This document shows positions 25,650 to 39,660 of a stretch of 64,000 bases of DNA, piece after piece. The translations under genes and the position numbers were made by a program. Each line of letters starts with the position of its first letter. Positions within the stretch are counted from its first letter, which is position 1. Below the pieces are notes generated by a model. It was given only the letters and a program-made list of their open reading frames with translations, did not search any database and was not told the origin of the DNA. The DNA comes from Henckelia pumila (taxonomy: Eukaryota; Streptophyta; Magnoliopsida; Lamiales; Gesneriaceae): assembly GCF_033568475.1 (NCBI RefSeq), contig NC_133120.1:90724151-90788150 (forward strand), read 5' to 3'.

Positions 25650-27876
25650 TGTAACGCCCGGAATTATTTAATTTTAATCCAAGAATATTTAATTTGGGAA
25701 TATTTGGAGTTTTGATTTAAATTCTAATATTCTTAAATTGATTAGGATTGAAATTGAATGAATTGAGAAATTGAGGACCAAATTGCAATTTTGGAAGACT
25801 TGAGGGGCCAAAGTGCAAATAGTTGAAAATTGTTGGACACTTGTGATTTGTATATGCATTCACGTGTAATACAACAAAGTGCATCAGACATTCAGAGGAA
25901 GAACCGAAATTCCAAGAGCAAAGAAATCTCCAAGTTCATTCTCAATCTTTAAAGTTTGATATCTTTTGTGTCGGTTGTCCGAATTCAATTTTGAAAAAGG
26001 TTCTGGACTCCTTGCAAGAAGACCTTCGATTTGATGTAAGTTTTCTTTTAGTTCATCATGATTTGAGAATTCGAAAATGGCAGAGATCAGATTTGTTTTG
26101 AAATATGGTTGATGAGCTTGTATTCTTGGTTATGTTGAAGTTGGGATGAAGAATGGATCTTGATTATGTTCTTATGATTCCAGCTTATTGTTCGATAGTT
26201 TAATTGTTGATATGTTGAGGAATTATGCTGGTTTTGAATCATATACAATTGATATGAATGTTAGAATTGTTGTAGTTGGGTTTCGGTTGTCGGCTTTTAC
26301 CGTTATGTCGCCGACGTTATGATTCAAGATTGTTTTGCTATCTTCTTTTATTGAGTTGGGATATGATTGAATTGTATTGATGTTGTTGGATGTATATACT
26401 TCATTTCAGATTGTGGTTGAAGTATTTTGAGTTAAAGAACGTCAACGTCAAACCGGGAACGAGTTGAAGCAAGGTTTGGAGTCTATTTTGCCAATAGAAT
26501 TGGATTGAACTTGAGGGCAGATTTTGATACAGATTTAGTTATTGTGTTGTTCAGATTTGGAGAGCTTGAAGTTGCCTTAAAACCTCGCATTCGAAAGGTA
26601 AAAGTGAACTAGGATTCGATTGGGATTATAACTCGAGATGGTTTGTATCGAGTTCCCTAAATCACATACTTATGTGCTTATTTGCTTTTATATGTTCTTC
26701 TATGAATTGTTGAATGAGTTTTTGATGTTAATGAATGCTTTTATGATGATATACGTTGCATTCATCTTGCAAGACTTATTCTTTGATTTTGAAATGAACG
26801 GAAACGTTCGAATAGACGATTTGAGGGATTATATATGTACGGCCTGGGTGGTTGACTTAGCCTAGCATCTAATATACATATATAATGGCTTCAAAGTCTA
26901 GAGAAGCAAGATAAGTAGCCCCACCTCGATCGGAAGAGTCGGTGGTTAGTTATGATATCTTCTTCTCGGGATCCCAAACGATGAACTAGAGAACCTTGTT
27001 TTAAAACATGTATTGTAGTTACTTTTATATCATGAATTTGATATATGCTTTGATATGCATGTTTAGTTGCTTTTACTGGGAAATATATTTCTCACTGGAG
27101 TTATCCGGCTATTGTTGTGTTGTACGTGTCATGGCAATAGGCGGGAGTGGAACAGGGCAAAAGCGAACTTGAAGAACAAGGGATGAGGAGAATAGCGTGA
27201 TGATCCGAGTTTAGATGGTTTGTGTGAGCTGTCAATGGTAGAGTTGAGTCCAAAAACATGATCTTGTTATAGCTATTTGTACCATGACTTGTTGGTTATT
27301 AAGTTGTTGTCTTGTTGATGTATATAGGATTTGAGTTGATGTTATAAATCCTTAAGACAACATGATGTAGCATAATGACTCTTATAGGATGTGTAATTCT
27401 AGCATGAGATTTTATTCTAGTATATGGTGATCTTGTTTCTCTTCAACTATATCATGTTTAGGATGTATGTTAGTTGTGATTACAAGATTGAATTGTTGTT
27501 GTACAATTATACCATGAATTACTAGAGCATGTTGGAGGAGGTGCATAATTTTGACAGCAAAAGCTCCTGCTGATTTTCTGGGAATTGAGCTCGCTCGATC
27601 GGGCGATTCCTGCCGATCGAGCGAGGCCTTTAATTTTTAGGCAGAAAGCTGAGCACTTTGGGCTCGCTCGATCGGTGCATATTGACCGATCGAGCGAGGC
27701 CACAATTTGTTTCACCCGAGAGTTGAGCTGTATGGTTCACTCGATCAGGGAAAACCCCCGATCGAGCGAGGTGCTCACTTTAAAAAAAAAATATTTTTAC
27801 TTTATTTAGACTTTGATTCTTTGTCTAATATTTATGATGATTTGATTAATGAGAGATTAGAACTCGGGTCGTCACA
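25650..27876 (+). repeat. 5' LTR of the gypsy element
   Basis: It starts TGTAACGCCC and ends GGGTCGTCACA. It is 2227 bp long and matches 32991-35221. Three palindromic blocks built on CTCGATCG lie at 27590-27625, 27663-27698 and 27740-27766. Confidence 0.95.
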
Positions 27877-27881
27877 ATAGG

Positions 27882-27896
27882 TGGTATCAGAGCGAG
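27882..27896 (+). promoter_or_regulatory. Primer-binding site of the gypsy element
   Basis: TGGTATCAGAGCGAG lies six bases after the 5' LTR and fits a tRNA-Met primer, usual for this lineage. Confidence 0.8.
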
Positions 27897-30800
27897 AAAA
27901 TTCTGGATTGAGTTAGATAGTGAGTGGGGTAGATCGAGTCATCTTCCTTGCTTATTTATTTTATAATGCTATGATTTAATTACATAATTGAATTACATGT
28001 TTTAAATGCTAGCATGATTTACTTTCAAGTATTTTATTACATGATGTTGTATTTATTTTATTTGAAAGTATGATTTATGATGATTAAAGACGCATGCTTA
28101 CTGAAATATCTGGAATGATTAGAGGCATGTGTTCTGATAAATTATGATATGCTACCTGATTATCGGAATTGATTGGAAGCATGTCTTGTTGAGTACTTCG
28201 ATTATTATTTTTTAAGATTGAATCAAAACCGAGTCTTGATCAGAGGTAAGATGATCAGAGGAAGACTGAGATAGATTTGATGATTGTGGTATCCTAACCT
28301 TTTGATAATCAGATATGTCTCGACGACCAGGACGACCTCCTCTTAGACCTCAGGTTCCTACTCCTCTGCCGGAACAGACAGTGGTAACACCGATAGTACC
28401 TCAAGCTACAGTCCCGAGCAATGAACAGGGAAGTACCTCTCGAGATATGACAGATATGACTGCCACTCCGATGGAAACACTGCTTAAACGCTTTCAATCA
28501 TACCATCCGCCTACTCTGAACGGTACTGAAAATGCAGTTGTATGTGAAGGATGGCTCGATGACATGGAGATGTTGTTTGATTCGCTTGATTATTGTGATG
28601 AGCGGAGAGTCAGATTAATTGGACATCAGTTACATGAGGTTGCGAAGAGCTGGTGGTCCACGACCAAGAAAGCTTTGGAGCGTAGAGGAACTGTACTGAC
28701 GTGGAATGTCTTCAAAACTGAGTTTTACCAACGCTTCTTTCCAGTGTCTTACCGCAAAGATAAAGGTGCAGAATTTGCGAACCTGAAGCAGGGAAACTTA
28801 AATATTGAAGATTATGTTGCAAAATTCACTACATTGCTACGTTTTGCTCCACATGTTGCTGATAGTGACGAGGCAATGGCTGATCAGTTCATTAATGGAC
28901 TGACTCCGAAGGTCTTTACTTTGGTGAACACAAGGCGACCGAATAATTTTGTTGATGCTTTGAACAGTGCCAAAGGAGCGGAAGCTGGTTTGATACAACA
29001 GCGAGGAGCTTCGTATATCGCTCAGCCTCCGAGACAGTCACAACCCCCAGCACAAACTCCACAACAATCTCCTCGATTTGAAAGTGGTGGCAGTAGCAGT
29101 GGCAAGAAAGGGTATTTGCAAGCTCGAGGAAAACAGTTTAAGAAGTCAGAAAGCAGTTATTCGAGTTCCAGTGGCATGAAACAGAAGTCAGGAGTGTTTT
29201 GTAACAATTGCGGTGGAGGTCATCCAACCGATCAGTGTCGAGGTGTATCTGGGAGGTGCCATATATGCCATCAGACTGACCATTTTGCGAGGGTGTGTCC
29301 TCAAAGAGGTTCTGGACAGCCACAAGGTGCAGAGTCATCACGATCAGTGGCTCAACCTGCAAGGCAAGCCTCTTCTGTTCATTCCTTTCAACCACCACAT
29401 CCACAGCAACAGCCAAGGCCAGGAGGGAATCAGACAGGTAGTCAGCTACAGAGACAGCAGGCTCATGTCTTTGCACTGACGGAGGAACAGGCACAGGGAG
29501 CACCAGATGACGTGATTGCAGGTAACTGTTCTCTTTATGGTTATCCCACATATGTATTGATAGATACAGGTGCATCCCATACGTTTATCTCTGCACGATT
29601 TGCTTCATTACATTCTTTGCCTGTTGAAACATTACCTGTTGTAGTATCTGTTTATTCTCCTTTGGGGAGAGGTCTTATATCTATTCAGACAGTTAAGAAT
29701 TGTGTGCTACGGTATGATGGTAATGAGATCGAGATAGATTGTTTTGTACTTGGTTTGTCTGATTTTGACTGCATTATTGGGATTGATATGTTAAACAAGT
29801 ACAGAGCTATCGTAGACTGTTTTCAGAAGATAGTGAGATTCAGATCTGAGATGGCTGGAGAATGGAAATTCTATGATAAGGGTTCTCGTGCTAAGATTCC
29901 TCTGATTTCTGTATTATCTATGACCGACTTTTGCAGAAAAGAGCGGAGGGATTTATTGTTTATGCAGTTGATGTTTCAAAAACTAGCCCGAACCTGGCTG
30001 ACTTGCCAGTGGTTAGTGAATTTGCGGATGTTTTTCCTGATGAGATTCCAAGATTACCTCCGTATCGTGAGATTGATTTCAACATAGAACTGATGTCAGG
30101 TACTGCACCGATTTCTAAAGCACCTTATCGAATGGCATCAGTGGAATTGAAAGAGTTGAAAGATCAGTTGGAAGACTTACTGGCCAAGGGATACATTCAA
30201 CCCAGTGTTTCTCCTTGGGGAGCTCCAGTATTATTTGTTAGGAAGAAAGACGGTTCAATGAGATTGTGCATCGACTACCGGCAACTGAACAAGGCAACGG
30301 TAAAGAACAAATACCCTTTGCCTCGTATTGATGATTTATTTGACCAGTTGCAGGGTTCTTCTGTGTATTCCAAGATCGATCTGAGATCTGGATACCATCA
30401 GCTGAGAGTAAGGGATTCTGATATTCCGAAAACAGCGTTCAGAACCAGGTATGACCATTATGAGTTTATAGTTATGCCGTTTGGTTTGATAAATGCTCCA
30501 GCTGTGTTTATGGCTTTGATGAATCGTGTGTTTCAGAAATATCTCGACGATTTTGTGATAATATTTATTGATGATATTCTGATATATTCGAAGAATCTGA
30601 TTGATCATTCTGAGCATTTGAGAACTGTGTTGAAGACTCTAAGATCTGAGAAATTGTATGCTAAACTGTCAAAATGTGAGTTTTGGCTGAAACAGGTTGT
30701 ATTTCTTGGACATATCATATCTGGAGATGGTATAGTTGTTGATCCAAGTAAAGTCGAGGCAGTGATCAGTTGGTCGAGAACAACATCTGTTCCTGAGATA

Positions 30801-32978
30801 CGTAGTTTTATGGGTTTGGCTGGGTATTATCGTCGTTTCATCAAAGATTTTTCCAGTATTGCGAATCCGATTACTCAGTTGACTCAGAAGAATGCTCCTT
30901 TTATCTGGTCTGAAGCTTGTGAATCTAGTTTTCTTGAATTGAAGAAGCGACTGACCAGTGCACCAGTCTTGACGATTCCTTCAGGTACTGGTGATTTCAC
31001 TGTTTACTGTGATACATCTCATCGAGGTTTGGGGTGTGTTTTGATGCAGCGAGGGAATGTGATTGCTTATGCCTCGAGACAGTTGAAGCATCACGAAACC
31101 AGATATCCGATTCATGATCTTGAATTGGCCGCCATTGTATTTGCTTTGAAGATTTGGCGACATTATCTGTACGGGGAACAGTTTGAGATCTATTCTGATC
31201 ACAAGAGTCTGAAATATTTGTTTTCATAGTCAGAACTGAATATGAGACAGCGTAGATGGCTTGATTTGCTCAAAGACTTTGATTGTGAGATTAAGTACTA
31301 TCCGGGAAAATCAAATGCAGCAGCTGATGCATTGAGTCGAAATGTATGTTCTTTGTCCTTATCGACGATTGGTGTATCACATTTGATTGAAAACTGTTAT
31401 CTATCGGGATTAGTATTTGATACGAATTATCAGCCTCTTCGACTTTATCAAATCCAAGTTGAACCATAATTATTATTGCGAATCAGAGAAGCTCAAAAAC
31501 TTGATCAGAATGTGCAGAATTCAATTGAGAAAGTCCGATCAGGGCATGTATCTGAATACCAGGTTCGAGATGATCTTTTGTATGTAAACAATCGCCTTGT
31601 AGTGCCTGATATTTCTGATGTAAGACAACAACTACTGAAAGAGGCGCATTGTAGTCGTTATAGTATTCATCCTGGTGGGAGGAAGATGTACAACGATTTG
31701 AAGACTCGATATTGGTGGAAACCAATGAAGTCCGATATCACTGATTTTGTGTCTCGATGTCTTAATTGCCAACAGATGAAGGCTGAAAGGAAAAACCGCC
31801 TGGTTTGTTACAGAGTTTATCAGTGCCTGAATGGAAATGAGATCATATTTCCATGGACTTCGTGACAAAGTTACCTCGATCTTCTAGAGGTTGTGATGCT
31901 ATCTGGGTGATTATCGATAGATTGACGAAATCAGCGTGTTTTATTCCTTATCGTATGACATATCGACACAATCAGATGGCAGAGCTTTATGTCCGTGAAG
32001 TTGTCAGATTACATGGAGTGCCAAAGTCTATTGTATCAGATCGTGATCCTCGATTTACATCACACTTTTGGCACAGTTTACAGAGTGCTTTGGGTACTCA
32101 GTTACACTTGAGCACAGCCTATCATCCACAGACAGACGGACAGTCTGAGCGTACCATTCAGACATTGGAGGATATGTTGAGAGCTGTAGTGCTTGATTTT
32201 GGCACTAGTTGGCAAGATTCACTACCACTTTGTGAATTCTCGTACAATAACAGCTATCAATCGAGTATTGAGATGACTCCGTTTGAAGCTCTGTATGGTA
32301 GAAAGTGTCGATCACCTATTTTCTGGGATGATATTTCTGAAGTACCTGACATTGGACCTGACATGATTCGAGATATGACTGAACAAGTGAAGCTTATTCA
32401 GAAAAGAATGAAGACAGCACAGGATAGACAAACGAAGTATGCCAATATCCGACGTCGACCTTTGTCTTTTGAACAAGGGGATATGGTGTTTCTGAAGATT
32501 TCTCCATTCAGAGGCACTGTACGATTTGGCAAGTGAGGGAAGTTGTCTCCACGATATATCGGTCCGTATGAAGTTTTGGAGAGAATAGGCAATCTTGCCT
32601 ATCGATTAGCTTTGCCTCCATCCTTATCTGGAATACATGATGTCTTTCATGTATCGATGCTTCGAAAATACCTTGCTGATGAATCTCATGTGCTTCAACC
32701 TGATGAGGCTAAACTCGACGAAACTTTGAGTTATGTTGAGAAGCCAATTCAGATTCTTGATCGTAAGGACAAGCAACTTCGAACGAAGACTATTCCGCTT
32801 GTGAAAGTCCAGTGGAGTCGTCATGGTATTGAAGAAGCAACTTGGGAGACAGAATCAGATATGAGGCAACGGTTTTCAAAAATGTTTCAATGATGTGAGT
32901 TCTTCGTTAGTTTTTTGTTATTTGATATATCTTATGTGTTGATAGTACTAGAGATTTCGAGGACGAAATCATGTCTTA

Positions 32979-32990
32979 GTGGGGGAGAAT
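32979..32990 (+). promoter_or_regulatory. Polypurine tract of the gypsy element
   Basis: GTGGGGGAGAAT lies immediately before the 3' LTR, the expected place for the plus-strand primer. Confidence 0.8.
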
Positions 32991-35221
32991 TGTAACGCCC
33001 GGAATTATTTAATTTTAATCCGAGAATATTTAATTTGAGAATATTTTGAGTTTTGATTTAAATTATAATATTCTTAAATTGATTAGGATTGAAATTGAAT
33101 GAATTGAGAAATTGAGAACCAAATTGCAATTTTGGAAGACTTGAGAGGCCAAAGTGCAAATAGTTGAAAATTGTTGGACACTTGTGATTTGTATATGCAT
33201 TCACGTTTAATACAACAAAGTGCATCAGACATTCAGAGGAAGAACCTAAATTCCAAGAGCAAAGAAATCTCCAAGTTCATTCTCAATCTTTAAAGTTTGA
33301 TATCTTTTGTGTCGGTTGTCCGAATTCGATTTCGAAAAAGGTTCTGGACTCCTTGCAAGAATACCTTCGATTTGATGTAAGTTTTCTTTTAGTTCATCAT
33401 GATTTGAGAATTCAAAAATGGCAGAGATCAGATTTGTTTTGAAATATGGTTGATGAGCTTGTATTCTTGGTTATGTTGAAGTTGGGATGAAGAATGGATC
33501 TTGATTATGTTCTTATGATTCCAGCTTATTGTTTGATAGTTTACTTGTTGATATGTTGAGGAATTATGCTGGTTTTGAATCATATACAACTGATATGAAT
33601 GTTAGAATTGTTGTAGTTGGGTTTCGGTTGCCGACTTTTACCGTTATGCCGCCGACGTTATGATTCAAGACTGTTTTGCTATCTTCTTTTATTGAGTTGG
33701 GATATGATTGAATTGTATTGATGTTGTTGGATGTATATACTTCATTTCAGATTGTGGTTGAAGTATTTTGAGTTCAAGAACGTCAACGTCAAACCGGGAA
33801 CGAGTTGAAGCAAGGTTTGGAGTCTATTTTGCCAATAGAATTGGATTGAACTTGAGGGCAGATTTTGATACAGATTTAGTTATTGTGTTGTTCAGATTTG
33901 GAGAGCTTGAAGTTGCCTTAAAACCTCGCATTCAAAATTTAAAAGTGAACTAGGATTCGATTGGGATTATAACTCGAGATGGTTTGTATCGAGTTCCCTA
34001 AATCACATACTTATGTGCTTATTTGCTTTTATATGCTCTTATATGAATTGTTGAATGAGTCTTTGATGTTAATGAATTCTTTTATGATGATATACGTTGC
34101 ATTCATCTTGCAAGACTTATTTTTTGATTTTGAAATGAATGGAAACGTTCGAATAGATGATTTGAGGGATTATATATGTACGGCCTGGGTGGTTGACTTA
34201 GTCTAGCGTCTAATATACATATATAATGGCTTCAAAGTCTAGAGAAGCAAGATAAGTAGCCCCACCTCGATCGGAAGAGTCGGTGGTTAGTTATGATATC
34301 TTCTTCTCGGGATCCCAAACGATGAACTAGAGAACCTTGTTTTAAAACATGTATTGTAGTTACTTTTATATCATGAATTTGATATATGCTTTGATATGCA
34401 TGTTTAGTTGCTTTTACTGGGAAATATATTTCTCACTGGAGTTATCCGGCTATTGTTGTGTTGTACGTGTCATGGCAATAGGCGGGAGTGGAACAGGGCA
34501 AAAGCGAACTTGAAGAACAAGGGATGAGGAGAATAGCGTGATGATCCGAGTTTAGATGGTTTGTGTGAGCTGTCAATGGTAAAGTTGAGTCCAAAAACAT
34601 GATCTTGTTATAGCTATTTGTACCAAGACTTGTTGGTTATTAAGTTGTTGTCTTGTTGATGTATATAGGATTTGAGTTGATGTTATAAATCCTTAAGACA
34701 ACATGATGTAGCATAATGACTCTTATAGGATGTGTAATTCTAGCATGAGATTTTATTCTAGTATATGGTGATCTTGTTTCTCTTCAACTATATCATGTTT
34801 AGGATGTATGTTAGTTGTGATTACAAGATTGAATTGTTGTTGTACAATTATACCATGAATTACTAGAGCATGTTGGAGGAGGTGCATAATTTTGACAGCA
34901 AAAGCTCCTGCTGATTTTCTGGGAATTGAGCTCGCTCGATCGGGCGATTCATGCCGATCGAGCGAGGCCTTTAATTTTTAGGCAGAAAGCTGAGCACTTT
35001 GGGCTCGCTCGATCGGTGCATATTGACCGATCGAGCGAGGCCACAATTTGTTTCACCCGAGAGTTGAGCTGTATGGTTCACTCGATCAGGGAAAACCTCC
35101 GATCGAGCGAGGTGCTCACTTTAAAAAAAATAATTTTTTTTTTACTTTATTTAGACTTTGATTCTTTGTCTAATATTTATGATGATTTGATTAATGAGAG
35201 ATTAGAACTCGGGTCGTCACA
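32991..35221 (+). repeat. 3' LTR of the gypsy element
   Basis: It is 2231 bp long, starts TGTAACGCCC and ends GTCACA, followed at once by the GTTAA duplication and then pararetroviral sequence. Confidence 0.95.
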
Positions 35222-38200
35222 GTTAAACTTTGATGTTTTGGACTTTAAAAACAGAGAAGATCTTATAGATGATTGGACGTCATCTATGAGAATAGCAGCA
35301 GTGACATTAGATCTCAATAAAGAAGGATTCATTAAACTTCTAAAAATGAGTCTAATGAGATCTGTTAAGATCGCATGGGGGATGACTATGCAAGAAACTA
35401 AGGAATCAATCCTAGCAGGAGAATCACTCAGCGAGATTGGAGAAAGAATGGCCACACTATTTAAAGCACAATTCATAGGGGTAGACTATTTCAATAATCA
35501 AGATACAGAAAAAAAAAAAAAGATATACTCAAGCTCTTTATAGCCTCGAGTTACATGATATCTGCTTAGTTGATGAATACATTATGTTATTCACTAAATA
35601 CAGATGGAATTCGGGAGTCGAGGAAAATATAGCTATTTAGCTATTTTTTGCAAAAATGCCAAGTCCCTGGAGAAAAATGCTGATTAAAGAATATGTTCCA
35701 GATAATCTTGATACATTGGCAAGACGTGCCTCCTTTTGAAAGGAAAATTAGCAGAATGGTACCATATGGCAGCATTACAGAAGAACTACAAGAAAATAAG
35801 AGGTATAGATAAGCGTACATCTTTGTGTTGTAGAGAAAATGATCTTCCAACGATCATTGGAAACAGATCACAAGGATTTAAAAGGAAGAAATTCAGAAAT
35901 AATCTCTATAATAAAATAATGAAAAGGTCTTGGAAACCAAGAAAATTTTGGTCCAAACAAAAGGCCAGATCCTATAGATCAGGTAGAAGAAGTGGACCTA
36001 CAAGAACATCCCCAGCAACAGGCTCATCACAAAGCAGGGTAAGAACACCATCAAGAAGAACTTTCAGAATAACTCATACAAGAGCAAGTGAAAGTTTCAA
36101 GGATTGCAACTGCTGGATATATGGAGCAAGAGGACATATATCTACAAATTGTCCAGAAAACGAGAAAAAAAGAGTTAAACTCTTTGAAGCAACACCAGAT
36201 ATGGATGATGCGGTCTTCTTTCAAGATCTAGTCCAAGTATATCAATTTGAGGATATCCCCTCAGATGAAAGCATATACGAAGAAGAGATATTGTTTAGTC
36301 GAGAAGTTTCTGAAGATGAATCAGAATCTGAATCAAAGTAAAGAGGAAGTGTTTCGCCATGAAACACATGAAAGTTTGGCTGGGTTCTTTAGTCAAACCA
36401 TGATATCTCATAATATGGTCCAAAGGATTATGAGAGAAAATCCAACATTACAGAAGTACCAAGGATTTTCGGCAGGACAAGTTGAAAGAGTCTTAGGAAA
36501 CCTAGGGCTAAGACAAAGAAGACATAATTTATTTATAAGGTATCCAGAAGGGAAATGGCGATCCCTATGGAATTAACCAGTAATCAAATTGAAATGCAGT
36601 TAATTCCCTTTGAAGAAATTCGAGAAGAATTACATAAATTAAAAGTAGAAGTAGCAAAGACAATGTCTTGGATTCATATTGGAGCAATCCAGATTATGAT
36701 CAAGGCTACTTTTAAAGAGGGAATAGATTCACCCATAGATATCGTAGTATGCGATAAAAGAATGGGGAATATACAAGATGCGGTTCTAGGAACTATCTCG
36801 GAAAATTTATGTGCAGAAAAAATTATGGGAGTTATTTATCCAAGAATAGCCTACAATTTAGCTGATAGAGATTTTAGTCGAGCCTTGACTTTGCATCAAA
36901 TCGAGTTTCCTTTAATTCAAGAAACAGACATTCAAATTCAAGACAGACCGGTTCTATACAGAGACCTTAAAATAGAACCCCGAAGGTTATCTTTCCAAGG
37001 AGACAGAATGACAAGCAGGAGATGGGACAAATCTCCTATTCAAGAAATTCCACCAGAAGAAAAAGAGTTTTCTAGAATAGGAAAACTTAGATCTCCAGAA
37101 TGATGGAAAGAAGTGAAAATAGTATTCGAAATTACAAGTCATCGGAACTTGTTCCCTTGTAACTCGATTTACTATTTGGAACAACAGGAAAAAAAAACTT
37201 ACCAAGGAGTGATAAATATTGGAGAATTGGAAGTTCAAATATGGGGAATTCCAGGAAAAGAAATGGATCAACTCATTCTTGGTCTAGAATTCCTGGAGGA
37301 CCATAAACCATGGAAACGCCTTGAAAAAGGAATAGAGTTCATGGCAAAAGAAAAAGACTTGGAGGATTCAATAAGAATTCTACGAAATGGAAAACCAAGA
37401 GAATTGGATAAGGGACAATCCCTTAATCAGATTCGAGAACTCTGTTCACAGACAGAGGAAGAAGCAACAGTTGAAATTAGTAAGTCATGAACATGATTTA
37501 CTAGAACGCATTGAAGAAGTAGAAAGGAGTAACCATACTCTACCTTCTGAGGCCTTAGGGAAACTAAAGGTAAATAGTCTTAATCAGATTACTGAGTTAC
37601 AACGCAGTCTGTTAAAAATGGCGGGGCCATTTAGTAATCTCTTTAAAAAATGACAACAAGTCCTTTCTCCATATACATTTCGATAGGGATGTTATATGAA
37701 CAATATAAGGCTGAGTATTTTGCAGCTTATATTGACTCGGGAGCAGGAATTTGTACAGCAAAAAGAGAAGTTTTCCCTGAAAAATGTGAAGAGGAATTGC
37801 CAAAAATTGCTGGACAAGATTTCTCTCGAAGAATTTTAATTCTTTGCAAAGGAATAAAACAAGCAGAGATCCTTATGGGAGGTGCAGGTCAAACACCTTG
37901 GTACAAGATAAAAACACCACCAATCTATTTCCATGATACAAGAGCTGATATCCTGTTAGGAAATAACTTCTTACAAATTTTTAAGAAGTACACACAAGAC
38001 AATGAGTCAAGAAGACTTATGTTCACTACAATTTGTGATCATAAAATTATCGTTCAAAGACTCAAGGTTGCTTTTTATCGACAATTGTCGATAATATTTC
38101 GCAGCCAGCGTGGTGATAAAGGACAACTTTTTCACCCAAAAATGAAAGATCCAAGAAGGTTTGGAGAAACCATGTTAAAAATAACAACAGAACAAGAACT

Positions 38201-39660
38201 CCAAACAGAGGATATGGAGTTTCTCAAGGTAACTCTAAATCACAGAGATATAGAGTTAGAGAATAAAGTATCCCTTGAAGATGTCAAAAAGAGGCTCAAA
38301 GAAAGTTACAACGAGCATCCTTTGGCATGGTGGGATAGAAATCAACTCAAAGCCAGTCTTACTCTAAAGGAAGACAAAGAGTATGAATTCGTCAGATATA
38401 AGTCTATCCCGATGAACATAACATATCAAAGGGATATGAGAATGATTATCAAGGAACATTTGGACCTTGGTTTAATCAAAGAAGGAGTTTCACCATATAG
38501 CAGCCCAGGATTTCTGGTTAGAAATCATGGTGAAATAAAAAGAGGGAAACCCAGGCTAGTTATTAACTACCAAGGTATTAATAAAATCCTGGAGTTTGAT
38601 GGATACTTCATACCGAGTAGAGAACACCTAATTAGCTGTGTACGAAATGCTAGAGTGTTCTCAAAATTTGATTGTAAGTCTGGATTTTACCAGATTCGAA
38701 TGGAAGAAGGAAGTAAGAAATTCACAGCCTTCTCTACTCCACAAGGACACTATATTTTGGAAGTTATGCCTATGTGATTAGCTAATGCACCCCAGATATT
38801 TCAAAGAAAGATGGATAACCTTTTTAAAGATTATTTCAACTTTATGTTTGTTTATATTGATGACATTCTTATAGCATCAAAAAATATAGACGAACACGTT
38901 AAACACTTAGAGATTTTCTCTAAAATTTGTAAACAAGAAGGACTGGTTTTATCTGAAAAGAAAACAGTCATAGCAACAAGGAAAATTGAATTCCTAGGTA
39001 TTGAGATTGATGAAACTGGAATAATTCTACAACCCCATATTGTGGAAAAGGTAAAGAATTTTCCAGATAAACTCAAAGATGTAAAACAACTCCAGAGTTT
39101 TCTTGGAGTAGTTAATTTTGCAGGGATGTTCATTAACAATCTAGCAATGTACAGAAAAGTATTCAGTCCTTTGTTAAAAAAGGATGTTAGGTTTATATGG
39201 ATCGATGACCATACTAAAGGGGTAAACCAATTAAAAAAGATATGTAAGAATCTCCCAAAAATGGTTATACCCGTAGATGAAGATGATCTGGTATTATTTA
39301 CGGATACCAGTGACGATTGGTGGGTAGCAGTCCTTACCAAGATCACTCCAGGTGGAGAAATATCATGCAGATACTGTAGCGGTCTTTTTTCAGAATCTGA
39401 GGCCATTAGATGACATATCAACGAGAAGGAATTTTATGCATTTAAAAGGGCTTTTGAAAAATGGCCATTATTTTTACTTGCTAAAAAATTCACTCTGAAG
39501 GTTGATAACACCCAGGTAAAAGCTTTCCTAAAAAATAAGATTGAATCTAAACCTGAGAAAGCTAGGTTATTGAGATGGCAAGCATTATGTCAAAATTATA
39601 TTTTTGATATTGTTATTATTAAATCTCATGAAAATATTCTTGCAGATTTCTTAACAAGAG

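Larger units (their letters stand above)
25650..35221 (+). mobile_element. Ty3/gypsy chromovirus LTR retrotransposon (Tekay/Del-like)
   Basis: The element has two LTRs of about 2.23 kb, a primer site, gag-pol and a polypurine tract. A GTTAA target duplication flanks it (25645-25649 and 35222-35226). Gag with a CCHC region lies at about 28.3-29.5 kb, protease (DTGAS) near 29.57 kb, RT (FIDD) and RNase H at about 30.0-31.4 kb, integrase at about 31.5-32.6 kb, and a chromodomain-like end (EATWE) near 32.85 kb. It is structurally complete but carries a few breaks (about four). By eye the LTRs differ at about 36 sites (about 1.6 percent), which at an assumed 1.3e-8 per site per year is roughly 0.6 million years. 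The divergence is very uneven (see findings). Confidence 0.95.
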
